64,000 bases of DNA, from NCBI RefSeq assembly GCF_014649815.1, contig NZ_BMTT01000008.1, forward strand, positions 1-64,000, written 5' to 3'. The notes beneath the pieces are model-generated. The model was not told the DNA's origin. It ran no database searches and saw only the letters and a list, made by a program, of their open reading frames with translations. Made by a program: the position numbers and the translations under genes. Of this stretch, positions 9,031-16,813 are shown piece by piece. Within the stretch, counting starts at the first letter, position 1; each line of letters opens with the position of its first letter. Source of the DNA: Streptomyces mutabilis. GTDB lineage: Bacteria > Actinomycetota > Actinomycetes > Streptomycetales > Streptomycetaceae.

Positions 9031-10725
9031 ATGCACCTCCGCGTCCCGGGACCCCGTAGCCTGGCCGGTCAGCTCTTCGCCATGCAGGCCGTGCTGATAG
9101 CCGTCGTCGTGGCCGGATACGCACTGTTCACCTACATCAGCGACCGGGGGCAGGCGCAGGACGCGGCCGGGCGGCAGGCCAGGGCGGTGTCGCTGGCGAT
9201 CGCCGACTCGCCGTCCGTGCTGGAGGCCATCCGCGCCCCCGACCCGACGGCGCGGCTCCAGCCGTACGCGGTGCGGGTCATGCGGGACACCGACGTGGAC
9301 TTCGTGACGATCATGAACCCGGAGGGCATTCGCTGGACCCACCCGGACCCGGAGCAGATCGGCCGCCCCTTCCGCGGGCACATCGAGCGCGCGCAGCGGG
9401 GCCAGACCTTCACCGAGACCTACACGGGCACGCTCGGGCCGTCGGTGCGGGCGGTGACGCCGGTGCGGGACGGCGGTCGGACGGTCGGGCTGGTCAGCGC
9501 CGGGATCAAGGTCGAGGAGATCAGCAAGCGGGCGCAGGAGCAGCTGACGGCCCTGCTCGGGGTGGCGGCCGGGGCGCTGCTGCTCGGCGCGGTCGGCACG
9601 TACGTGATCAACGCGCGGCTGCGCCGCCACACGCACGGGATGAACGCGGACGAGCTCAGCCGGATGCACGACTACCATCAGGCGGCGCTGCACGCGGTGC
9701 GCGAGGGGCTGCTGATGCTGGACGGGCAGTACCGTGTCGCGTTGATCAACGACGGCGGACGGGAGCTGCTCGGCGTGACCGGTGACGTGGTGGGCGCCTC
9801 CGTCGCGGACCTGGGGCTGCCGGCGCAGCTGACCGGGGCGCTGCTGGCGTCGGAGCCACGGGTGGACGAGGTGCATCTGACCGACCGGCGGGTGCTGGTG
9901 GTGAACACCTCGCCGGTCTCCGGCGGCGAGCGCCGGGGCACGGTGGTGACGCTGCGGGACGTGACCGAGCTGCAGTCGCTGATGGGCGAGCTGAACTCGG
10001 AGCGCGGCTTCACGCAGGCGCTGCGCTCGCAGGCGCACGAGGCGGCCAACCGGCTGCACACGGTCGTCTCGCTGATCGAGCTGGGGCGCGCGGAGGAGGC
10101 GGTGGACTTCGCGACGGCCGAACTGGAACTGGCGCAGGCGCTGACCGACCAGGTGGTGGCGGCGGTGAGCGAGCCGGTGCTGGCCGCGCTGCTGCTGGGC
10201 AAGACGGCGCAGGCCAACGAGCGGGGAGTGGAGCTGGTGGTGTCGCAGGACAGCCGACTGGACGACGGGCTGCTGCCGCCGTCCCTGCCCGCCCGGGACC
10301 TGGTGACGATCCTGGGCAACCTGGTCGACAACGCGGTGGACGCGGCCCAGGGCCGGGTGCCCTCGCGGGTCACGGTGGCGGCGTACACCGAGACGGCCGG
10401 GGACGGGGACCCGCGGACGGCCGTGGGCGGCGGCTCCGAGCTGGTGCTGCGCGTGTCGGACACCGGCGCCGGCGTCGCCCCCGCCCATGCCGACCTGGTC
10501 TTCCAGCGCGGCTTCTCGACCAAGCCGGCCGGCGAGGGCGGTCGGGGCCTGGGGCTGGCGCTGGTCAGCCAGGCGGTGCAGCGGCACGGCGGCACCCTGA
10601 CGGTGACGGAGGCGGACGGCGGCGGCGCCCGTTTCGAGGCGCGGCTGCCGCTGGACGACCCCGGGGACCGCGCACCGGCGCCGGACGTCCTGGTGGGCAG
10701 ACCGGAGTCCGGGGGCGCCATATGA
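9031..10725 (+). CDS. Sensor histidine kinase, CitA/DcuS (dicarboxylate/citrate) type
   Basis: A 564-residue membrane kinase. TM1 spans about residues 16-35, an extracytoplasmic PAS-type (Cache) sensor about 36-170, and TM2 about 172-195. A cytoplasmic PAS (about 215-300) follows. The atypical H-box has phospho-acceptor His336 in RSQAHEAANRLH, then an N-box (NLVDNAVDAA) and G-boxes (DTGAG, GRGLGLALV). It starts 154 bases from divergent dctA, and its stop overlaps the start of the response regulator gene. By family it senses external C4-dicarboxylates or citrate; the exact ligand is not determinable here. ATG at 9031 follows a GGGGGA site. Confidence 0.9.
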   Translation: MHLRVPGPRSLAGQLFAMQAVLIAVVVAGYALFTYISDRGQAQDAAGRQARAVSLAIADSPSVLEAIRAPDPTARLQPYAVRVMRDTDVDFVTIMNPEGIRWTHPDPEQIGRPFRGHIERAQRGQTFTETYTGTLGPSVRAVTPVRDGGRTVGLVSAGIKVEEISKRAQEQLTALLGVAAGALLLGAVGTYVINARLRRHTHGMNADELSRMHDYHQAALHAVREGLLMLDGQYRVALINDGGRELLGVTGDVVGASVADLGLPAQLTGALLASEPRVDEVHLTDRRVLVVNTSPVSGGERRGTVVTLRDVTELQSLMGELNSERGFTQALRSQAHEAANRLHTVVSLIELGRAEEAVDFATAELELAQALTDQVVAAVSEPVLAALLLGKTAQANERGVELVVSQDSRLDDGLLPPSLPARDLVTILGNLVDNAVDAAQGRVPSRVTVAAYTETAGDGDPRTAVGGGSELVLRVSDTGAGVAPAHADLVFQRGFSTKPAGEGGRGLGLALVSQAVQRHGGTLTVTEADGGGARFEARLPLDDPGDRAPAPDVLVGRPESGGAI

Positions 10726-11423
10726 ACAGCGCCGAGCACCCCATCCGGGTCCTGGTCGTCGAGGACGACCCGGTCGCCGCCGACGCGCACCTGATGTACG
10801 TCGGCCGGGTGCCGGGGTTCACGGCCGTCGGCAAGGCGCACACCGGCGCCGAGGCCCGGCGCACGCTGGACCGTACGCCGGTGGACCTGCTCCTGCTCGA
10901 CCTGCACCTGCCTGACGTGCACGGGCTGCAGCTGGCCCGTTCGCTGCGGGCGGCCGGGCACCACACCGACGTGATAGCGGTGACGTCGGCGCGGGACCTG
11001 ACGGTCGTGCGCGAGGGCGTGTCGCTGGGCGTCGTGCAGTACGTGCTGAAGCCCTTCACCTTCGCCACCCTGCGCGACCGGCTGGTGCGGTACGCCGAGT
11101 TCCGGGGCGCCGCCGGGGAGGCGAGCGGCCAGGACGAGGTGGACCGGGCGCTCGCCACGCTGCGGGCGCCCGGCCCGGCCGCGCTGCCGAAGGGGCTGAG
11201 CGCGCCGACGCTGGAGCGGGTGACGGGCGCGCTGCGCGGGTCGGACGAGGGTCTCACGGCGGCCGGGGTGGCCGATGCCGTCGGCATCTCGCGGATCACC
11301 GCCCGGCGTTACCTGGAGCACCTGGTGGACGCGGGACGGGCGGGGCGACGCCCGCTCTACGGGCAGGTGGGGCGCCCCGAGTTGGTGTACCGGTGGGTGC
11401 GGGAGAGCGAGCGGGGCCGATGA
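10722..11423 (+). CDS. Response regulator, CitB/DcuR type
   Basis: A 233-residue two-domain regulator. The receiver has acidic residues Asp15/Asp16, phospho-acceptor Asp60 (LLLLDLHLPD) and Lys110 (VLKPF). The C-terminal HTH includes VADAVGISRITARRYLEHLVDAG, characteristic of the CitB group. The ATG is within ATGA, overlapping the kinase stop, so the two are co-translated. It likely activates dctA, transcribed divergently from the kinase gene. The intergenic region contains GTGAGCACGGTCAC, a possible half-palindromic site, but no binding motif can be assigned with confidence. Confidence 0.9.
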   Translation: MNSAEHPIRVLVVEDDPVAADAHLMYVGRVPGFTAVGKAHTGAEARRTLDRTPVDLLLLDLHLPDVHGLQLARSLRAAGHHTDVIAVTSARDLTVVREGVSLGVVQYVLKPFTFATLRDRLVRYAEFRGAAGEASGQDEVDRALATLRAPGPAALPKGLSAPTLERVTGALRGSDEGLTAAGVADAVGISRITARRYLEHLVDAGRAGRRPLYGQVGRPELVYRWVRESERGR

Positions 11424-11448
11424 ACACGAGTTGTCCACCGCACACGCA

Positions 11449-11478
11449 TTGACCTGACTAGACCACTCCTCTTAACTT
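11449..11478 (+). promoter_or_regulatory. Promoter of the sugar ABC importer with DasR-like operator
   Basis: A -35 TTGACC (11449-11454) and a -10 TAACTT (11473-11478) are 18 bases apart. The spacer holds ACCTGACTAGACCACT (11452-11467), matching 12 of 16 positions of the DasR dre consensus AGTGGTCTAGACCACT as I recall it. The right half is perfect. Position between -35 and -10 suits repression by DasR or a related GntR/HutC regulator. The regulator assignment is inference. Confidence 0.55.
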
Positions 11479-11529
11479 CGCCGAGCAGCCGTCCCGGCCA
11501 CAGCGTCGTGCCCGTAGGAGGTCTTGCCC

Positions 11530-12909
11530 GTGCGTCCCACCGTCCGGTCCGTCCGGTTCACCGCCCTGTTCACCCTCACCGCGCTCGCCTCCACCGCCCT
11601 CGCCGCCTGCGGCAGCGGTTCCGGCGACGATCCGGACACGGTGAAGGTCTCCTTCAAGCAGTCGACGGACAACTCCATCAAGGTGATGGACACCTATCTC
11701 GCCGACATCAAGAAGCAGTTCGAGAAGGCCAACCCGGGGAAGAAGGTCGAGCTCGTACCGATCAAGGCCCCGGACTCGGAGTACTACACCAAGCTCCAGC
11801 AGATGCTCCGCTCCCCCAAGACCGCGCCGGATCTGGTCTACGAGGACACCTTCCTCATCAACTCCGACATCACCAGCGGCTACTTGAAGCCCCTCGACGA
11901 GTACCTGGCGAAGTGGAAGGACTGGGACCGGTTCATCGACACCGCGAAGGCGGCGGCCAGGGGCGAGGACGGCAAGACGTACGGCGTCCCGGACGGGACG
12001 GACACCCGGGGGCTGTGGTTCAGCAAGGACGTGTTCGCCGAGGCCGGGCTGCCCGCCGACTGGCAGCCGAAGACCTGGGACGAGGTCCTCGACGCCGCCC
12101 GCACCATCAAGGAGAAGGTGCCCGGAGTCACGCCGCTCAACGTGTACACCGGCAAACCCGCCGGTGAGGCCGCCGCCATGCAGGGCTTCCAGATGCTGCT
12201 GTACGGCACGAACGACGGGACCACGGACCCGCTGTACGACAAGGGCAGCAAGAAGTGGATCACGGCGGGGCAGGGGTTCGAGGACTCCCTAGCCTTCGTC
12301 GAGACCGTGTTCAAGGAGAAGCTCGGCCCGGAGGTGTCCGACGCGCTCGACCCCAACTTCGGGACCAAGGTGCGCGGTGAGCTGCTTCCACAGGGCAAGC
12401 TCGGGATCGCGCTGGACGGCTCCTGGCTGCCGCAGGACTGGCTGGAGGGCAGCGGGCACGAGTGGCCCGAGTGGTCGAAGGAGCTGGGGCTGGCCGCCAT
12501 GCCGACGCAGAACGGCCAGGCGCCCGGCAAGGTGAGCATGTCCGGCGGCTGGACCTGGTCGATCCCGGCCAAGGCGGGCAACCCGGACCTGGCCTTCGAG
12601 TTCATCAAGACGATGCAGACTAAGGCCAACGCCCGTAAGTGGTACGTCGCCAACTCCGGCATCGCGGTCCGCGAGGACGTGGCGAACGACCCGGCCTACG
12701 TCGACGCCCAGCCCGGCATCGAGTTCTTCACCGACCTCGTCGGGAGCACCCACTACCGGCCCGCCTACCCGGCGTACCCGAAGGTGTCCGTCGCCATCCA
12801 GGAGGCGATGGAGGGGGTGACGACCGGCGACAAGTCGGTCGAGGAGGCGGCCCGCGATTACGACGAGGCGCTCAAGGAGGCCACCGACGACCAGGTGGTC
12901 GCCAAGTGA
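11530..12909 (+). CDS. Extracellular sugar-binding lipoprotein of ABC importer
   Basis: A 459-residue family 1 solute-binding protein. A signal peptide ends in the lipobox ALAAC (Cys27), so it should be anchored to the outer face of the membrane. The mature part begins DTVKVSFKQS and contains the family features LVYEDTFLINS, GVPDGTDTRGLWFSKDVF and the late segment GWTWSIPAKAGNPDLAFEFIKTM. GTG at 11530 is chosen over an upstream TTG because AGGAGG at 11516-11521 gives an 8-base spacing. The two permease genes follow. A DasR-like promoter site suggests an amino-sugar or plant/chitin-derived oligosaccharide ligand, but this is not proven by sequence. Confidence 0.88.
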   Translation: MRPTVRSVRFTALFTLTALASTALAACGSGSGDDPDTVKVSFKQSTDNSIKVMDTYLADIKKQFEKANPGKKVELVPIKAPDSEYYTKLQQMLRSPKTAPDLVYEDTFLINSDITSGYLKPLDEYLAKWKDWDRFIDTAKAAARGEDGKTYGVPDGTDTRGLWFSKDVFAEAGLPADWQPKTWDEVLDAARTIKEKVPGVTPLNVYTGKPAGEAAAMQGFQMLLYGTNDGTTDPLYDKGSKKWITAGQGFEDSLAFVETVFKEKLGPEVSDALDPNFGTKVRGELLPQGKLGIALDGSWLPQDWLEGSGHEWPEWSKELGLAAMPTQNGQAPGKVSMSGGWTWSIPAKAGNPDLAFEFIKTMQTKANARKWYVANSGIAVREDVANDPAYVDAQPGIEFFTDLVGSTHYRPAYPAYPKVSVAIQEAMEGVTTGDKSVEEAARDYDEALKEATDDQVVAK

Positions 12910-13859
12910 CCGCTGCCACGCCGCCGCACCCGGGCCCGGAGCTCCGCGAGACGCCGCCGGGCCCGCCCGTCGGGCCGGCCCGCCCCGCGAGGTCCGTCGG
13001 CGCGCGCCGCTCCCTGTTCCGGGCCCTGCCCGTCTCCCCCGCCGTCGTCCTGCTGCTGCTCTTCCTGGCCGGCCCGATCGGGTACTGCGTGGTCATCGCC
13101 TTCTCCGACCTCCAGCTCACCGGGCAGGCACAGTCGTCCTTCGTCGGCTTCGAGAACTTCCGGCGGGCGTTCCAGGACGAGGCGTTCCTGAACGCCGTGT
13201 GGCTGACGCTGGTGTTCACGGTGTTGTCGTCGCTGATCGGGCAGAACACCCTGGGCCTGGCGCTGGCCTCGCTGATGCAGCGGGCCTCGAAGCCGGTCCG
13301 TACGCTCGCCGGCGGCATCGTTGTCACGGCGTGGGTGCTGCCGGAGGTGGTGGCGGGCTTCCTGCTCTACGCCTTCTTCCGCCGCGAGGGCACCCTCAAC
13401 GCGATCCTGGACTGGCTCCATCTGCCGTCCCAGAACTGGCTGTTCACGCTGCCGATCCTCGCGGTGTCCTTCGCCAACGTGTGGCGGGGCACGGCGTTCT
13501 CGATGCTGGTGTACTCGGCGGCGCTCAACGAGATCCCCAAGGAGGTCACCGAGGCCGCCGAGGTGGACGGGGCGAGCGGCTGGCGCCGGATGTGGCACAT
13601 CACGCTGCCGATGATCCGGCGTTCCATCGGCACCAACCTCATGCTCAACACCCTGCAGACCCTGTCGGTCTTCGGGCTGATCTGGGTGATGACGCGGGGC
13701 GGCCCGAGCGGCAAGAGCCAGACGCTGCCGCTGTTCATGTACGAGCAGGCCTTCCAGAACAGTCTGATCGGGTACGGCACGGCGGTGGCGCTGCTGCTGT
13801 TGCTGATCGGCTCCCTGTTCTCGGTCGTGTACCTGCGCCTGCTGCGGACGGAGGTCTGA
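12906..13859 (+). CDS. Sugar ABC transporter permease (MalF-like)
   Basis: A 317-residue inner-membrane permease. After a Pro-rich cytoplasmic N-terminus (about 1-45) come six predicted membrane segments starting SPAVVLLLLFLAGPIGYCVV. The EAA loop, EVTEAAEVDGASGWRRMWHITLP, contacts the ATPase. GTG at 12906 overlaps the stop of the binding-protein gene (GTGA), implying coupled translation. It pairs with the MalG-like permease that follows after 4 bases. No ATP-binding gene is present nearby, so the shared Streptomyces ATPase MsiK probably energises the system. Confidence 0.88.
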   Translation: MTAATPPHPGPELRETPPGPPVGPARPARSVGARRSLFRALPVSPAVVLLLLFLAGPIGYCVVIAFSDLQLTGQAQSSFVGFENFRRAFQDEAFLNAVWLTLVFTVLSSLIGQNTLGLALASLMQRASKPVRTLAGGIVVTAWVLPEVVAGFLLYAFFRREGTLNAILDWLHLPSQNWLFTLPILAVSFANVWRGTAFSMLVYSAALNEIPKEVTEAAEVDGASGWRRMWHITLPMIRRSIGTNLMLNTLQTLSVFGLIWVMTRGGPSGKSQTLPLFMYEQAFQNSLIGYGTAVALLLLLIGSLFSVVYLRLLRTEV

Positions 13860-13863
13860 CCCC

Positions 13864-14730
13864 ATGGCCCCCACGGCATCCACACCACCCGTGCCCCGCA
13901 CGCCCGCCCGGCGTCGTACGACGCGCCGGCTGGCCGCCGACGCCGGGCTGCTGGTGGCCGCCGCCGCGTTCGTGCTGCCGCTGGCCTGGGTGGTGCTGTC
14001 CGCCCTGGACCCGCACGCGAGCCTGCGGGTGAAGGTCCCCGACGGAGTGACGCTGGACAACTTCGACGCGATCCTCACCCCGGAGATCACCTTCACGCCG
14101 CTGCTCAACAGCCTGGTCCTGTGCGGCGGCGCGACGGCGCTGACGGTGGCGTGCGCGGCGCTCGCGGCGTATCCGCTCTCCCGTTTCCGGTCGCGGCTGA
14201 ACCGGCCGTTCCTGCTGACGATCCTGTTCGCGACCAGCCTGCCGATCACGGCGATCATGGTGCCGGTCTACGCGCTGTTCGTGCGGGTGAACATGATCGA
14301 CACCATGCAGGGGACGATCTTCTTCTTCGCCGCCTCCCAGCTCCCGTTCGCCATCTGGCTGATGAAGAACTTCATGGACGGCGTGCCCAAGGAGCTGGAG
14401 GAGGCGGCGTGGACGGACGGGGCGTCGTCCTTCCAGTCGCTGCTGCGGATCGTGCTGCCGCTGATGGGGCCGGGGGTGGCGGTGGTGACCGTGTTCTCGT
14501 TCGTGATGATGTGGGGGAACTTCTTCGTCCCGTTCATGCTGCTGCTCTCCCCGGACCAGATGCCGGCCTCGGTGAGCATCAACGACTTCTTCGGCAACCG
14601 GGGCATGGTGGCGTACGGGCAGCTGGCGGCGTTCTCGATCGTCTACTCGACGCCTGTCATCCTGCTGTACGTGCTGATCTCGCGGCGGCTGGGCGGCGGG
14701 TTCGCGCTGGGCGGGGCGGTCAAGGGGTGA
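13864..14730 (+). CDS. Sugar ABC transporter permease (MalG-like)
   Basis: A 288-residue inner-membrane permease with six predicted transmembrane helices, the first at LLVAAAAFVLPLAWVVLSAL. It has a conserved EAA motif, VPKELEEAAWTDGASSFQS, near residues 175-195. It is the second permease of the operon, beginning 4 bases after the first. The operon ends here: the next gene, an XRE regulator on the same strand, begins about 100 bases on with its own apparent promoter. No cognate ATPase gene is in the cluster, as is common for Streptomyces carbohydrate importers that use MsiK. Confidence 0.88.
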   Translation: MAPTASTPPVPRTPARRRTTRRLAADAGLLVAAAAFVLPLAWVVLSALDPHASLRVKVPDGVTLDNFDAILTPEITFTPLLNSLVLCGGATALTVACAALAAYPLSRFRSRLNRPFLLTILFATSLPITAIMVPVYALFVRVNMIDTMQGTIFFFAASQLPFAIWLMKNFMDGVPKELEEAAWTDGASSFQSLLRIVLPLMGPGVAVVTVFSFVMMWGNFFVPFMLLLSPDQMPASVSINDFFGNRGMVAYGQLAAFSIVYSTPVILLYVLISRRLGGGFALGGAVKG

Positions 14731-14828
14731 GCGGGCTCCGTCCGGGTGAGCCCGTAGGTTCCTACGATCCGTATCGCTGGCTGAGCAGCCCGTAGTCAAG
14801 GACTGCCCGGACCCCTACGGTGTGGCGC

Positions 14829-15533
14829 GTGCGCCGACCCTCACCTCACCCGAACCAGTCGGGTCCCCCGTTCAACGCCCTCGCCGCCCGCCGGCTCCGG
14901 GCCGCGCTCGGCATGGGACCCGAACACGTCGCCCACGGCATGCGGGTGTCGTACGGACTGCCGTACGTCTCCCCCGACCACGTCATCGCCTGGGAGCGCG
15001 GAGTCGCTTCCCCCGCCGCCTCTGAACTCACCGCGCTCGCGGGCGTGCTGTGGTGCTCGCCCGGTGACCTGATCGGCCGACCGCAGACCCTGCGCGAGCA
15101 CCGCGTCGCCCGCGGTCTGGCGCCCGAGGACGTGGCCCGTGCCGCCGGAGTCGCGCTCACCGCCTACCTGCGGATGGAGGAGACGGACGGCTGGCGCGGC
15201 AACGACCGCCAGTCGGCCGCGCTCGCCCACGTGCTCGACCTGGCGTTGCCGGACTTCGTGGCCGTCACGGGGCGCGAGAAGAAACTCGCCGAGCTGCTGA
15301 CCAGCGCCGTCACCACCCGATGGCAGGGGTACGTGCGCCCGGTCGCCAAGGTCGCGCCACTGGACCGGCGGGTTCTGGAGAACGTCCTCCAGGTGCTGCA
15401 CCAGGACTACCAGGGGCACATGACCGCCACCCTCAGCTGGGGCGGCGGCGGCCCCGACTCCAGCGCGGCGGGGCGTGACTTCCTCGACCGGATCGTGGAG
15501 CACTTCTGGGCGGCCGTCGAGAAGCACCCGTGA
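14829..15533 (+). CDS. XRE-type helix-turn-helix regulator
   Basis: This protein of about 234 residues appears to carry two Cro/C1-like modules. The first is around LRAALGMGPEHVAHGM...VIAWERGVASPAASELTALA, the second around LREHRVARGLAPEDVARAAGVALTAYLRMEETDGW. A C-terminal domain of about 100 residues (KLAELLTSAVTTRWQGYVRP onward) is not recognised. A TACGGT element at 14814-14819 ends 9 bases before the GTG at 14829, suggesting a leaderless start; GTG at 14820 would add three residues. It is convergent with pfkA. Target genes are unknown; the neighbouring sugar importer is one possibility. Confidence 0.75.
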   Translation: MRRPSPHPNQSGPPFNALAARRLRAALGMGPEHVAHGMRVSYGLPYVSPDHVIAWERGVASPAASELTALAGVLWCSPGDLIGRPQTLREHRVARGLAPEDVARAAGVALTAYLRMEETDGWRGNDRQSAALAHVLDLALPDFVAVTGREKKLAELLTSAVTTRWQGYVRPVAKVAPLDRRVLENVLQVLHQDYQGHMTATLSWGGGGPDSSAAGRDFLDRIVEHFWAAVEKHP

Positions 15534-15568
15534 GCCGTCGTGGCACGGGCCGGCGGGGCGTCCGGTGC

Positions 15569-16594
15569 CTAGAAGACCGACTCGGCCTCGTCCATCCGGT
15601 CCTTCGGCACCGTCTTCAGCTCGGTGACCGCCTCCGCCAGCGGGACCATGACGACGTCCGTGCCGCGCAGCGCCGTCATGCGGCCGAACTCGCCCCGGTG
15701 CGCGGCCTCCACCGCGTGCCAGCCGAAGCGGGTGGCGAGCACCCGGTCGTACGCGGTGGGCACGCCGCCGCGCTGGACGTGGCCGAGGATGACCGGCTTG
15801 GCCTCCTTGCCGAGCCGGCGCTCCAGCTCGTACGCGAGGGCGGTGCCGATGCCCTGGAAGCGCTCGTGGCCGAACTTGTCGATGGCGCCCTTGCCGTAGT
15901 CCATGGAGCCCTCGACGGGGTGGGCGCCCTCGGCCACGCAGACCACGGCGAACTTCTTGCCGCGGGAGAACCGCTCCTCGACCATCTTCACCAGGTCGGC
16001 GGGGTCGAAGGGGCGCTCGGGCAGGCAGATGCCGTGGGCGCCTGCGGCCATGCCGGACTCCAGGGCGATCCAGCCGGCGTGGCGGCCCATGACCTCGACG
16101 ACCATCACCCGCTGGTGGGACTCGGCGGTGGTCTTGAGGCGGTCCATCGCCTCGGTCGCGACGCCGACGGCCGTGTCGAAGCCGAAGGTGCGGTCCGTGG
16201 AGGAGATGTCGTTGTCGATGGTCTTCGGCACGCCTACCACGGGGAGACCGGCGTCGGAGAGCATCCGGGCGGCCGTCAGGGTGCCCTCGCCGCCGATCGG
16301 GATCAGCGCGTCGATGCCGAAGCTCTGGATCATGTCGCCGGCGTTCTCGCAGGCCTCGCGGAGCCGGTCGCGCTCGAGGCGGGAGGAGCCGAGGATGGTG
16401 CCGCCGCGGGCCAGGATGCCGCTGACCGCGTTGAGGTCGAGGGTGCGGTAGCGGCCGTCGAGCAGACCGGCGTAACCGTCCTCGAAGCCGATGACCTCGT
16501 CGCCGTAGTTGTCGACCGCTCGGTGCACGACCGACCGGATCACTGCGTTCAGGCCGGGGCAGTCGCCGCCTGCGGTGAGTACGCCGATACGCAT
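15569..16594 (-). CDS. pfkA: 6-phosphofructokinase
   Basis: A 341-residue PfkA-family enzyme that phosphorylates fructose 6-phosphate in glycolysis. Visible motifs are TAGGDCPGLNAVI (nucleotide loop), GGEGTLTAARML, VPKTIDNDISSTD (catalytic Asp with the actinobacterial Lys) and MGRHAGWIAL. The Gly in GGEGT, where PPi-dependent enzymes carry Asp, favours ATP, but Glu replaces the usual preceding Asp and Lys sits at the position typical of PPi enzymes. This mixed signature is known in actinomycetes. The ATG at 16594 follows AGGAGA. It is transcribed divergently from pta; a consensus promoter with a dyad lies between them. Confidence 0.93.
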   Translation of the reverse strand: MRIGVLTAGGDCPGLNAVIRSVVHRAVDNYGDEVIGFEDGYAGLLDGRYRTLDLNAVSGILARGGTILGSSRLERDRLREACENAGDMIQSFGIDALIPIGGEGTLTAARMLSDAGLPVVGVPKTIDNDISSTDRTFGFDTAVGVATEAMDRLKTTAESHQRVMVVEVMGRHAGWIALESGMAAGAHGICLPERPFDPADLVKMVEERFSRGKKFAVVCVAEGAHPVEGSMDYGKGAIDKFGHERFQGIGTALAYELERRLGKEAKPVILGHVQRGGVPTAYDRVLATRFGWHAVEAAHRGEFGRMTALRGTDVVMVPLAEAVTELKTVPKDRMDEAESVF

Positions 16595-16688
16595 CGTGCT
16601 GTGTCTCCTGCTCGCTGTTGACACCGGTGAGCCGATCCAATTGTTTCACGGTCCGGGCACGGGTGGGGACTGACGATTGTTGACGGGC

Positions 16689-16717
16689 GCCTTATCCATA
16701 CCCGGAGGTATTGTCAA
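16689..16717 (-). promoter_or_regulatory. pfkA promoter with dyad in the spacer
   Basis: On the minus strand, TTGACA (16712-16717) and TAAGGC (16689-16694) are 17 bases apart. The spacer contains the perfect inverted repeat ATACC-CGGA-GGTAT (16698-16711). This geometry suits repressor or MerR-type control. The binding protein is unknown. Confidence 0.55.
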
Positions 16718-16748
16718 GAGGGTTCCGCTCACCCCGGTGGGCGATTTT

Positions 16749-16794
16749 TGTGCACGGGACAGCCGCCACCATGTGCACGGGACAGCAGCCACCA
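16749..16794. repeat. 23-bp tandem repeat in the pta leader
   Basis: Units 16749-16771 and 16772-16794 (each beginning TGTGCACGGGACAGC) differ at a single base. They end 19 bases before the pta GTG. They may be a recent slippage duplication or a doubled binding site. Confidence 0.85.
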
Positions 16795-16813
16795 GACGAA
16801 ACGGAGAACACGC

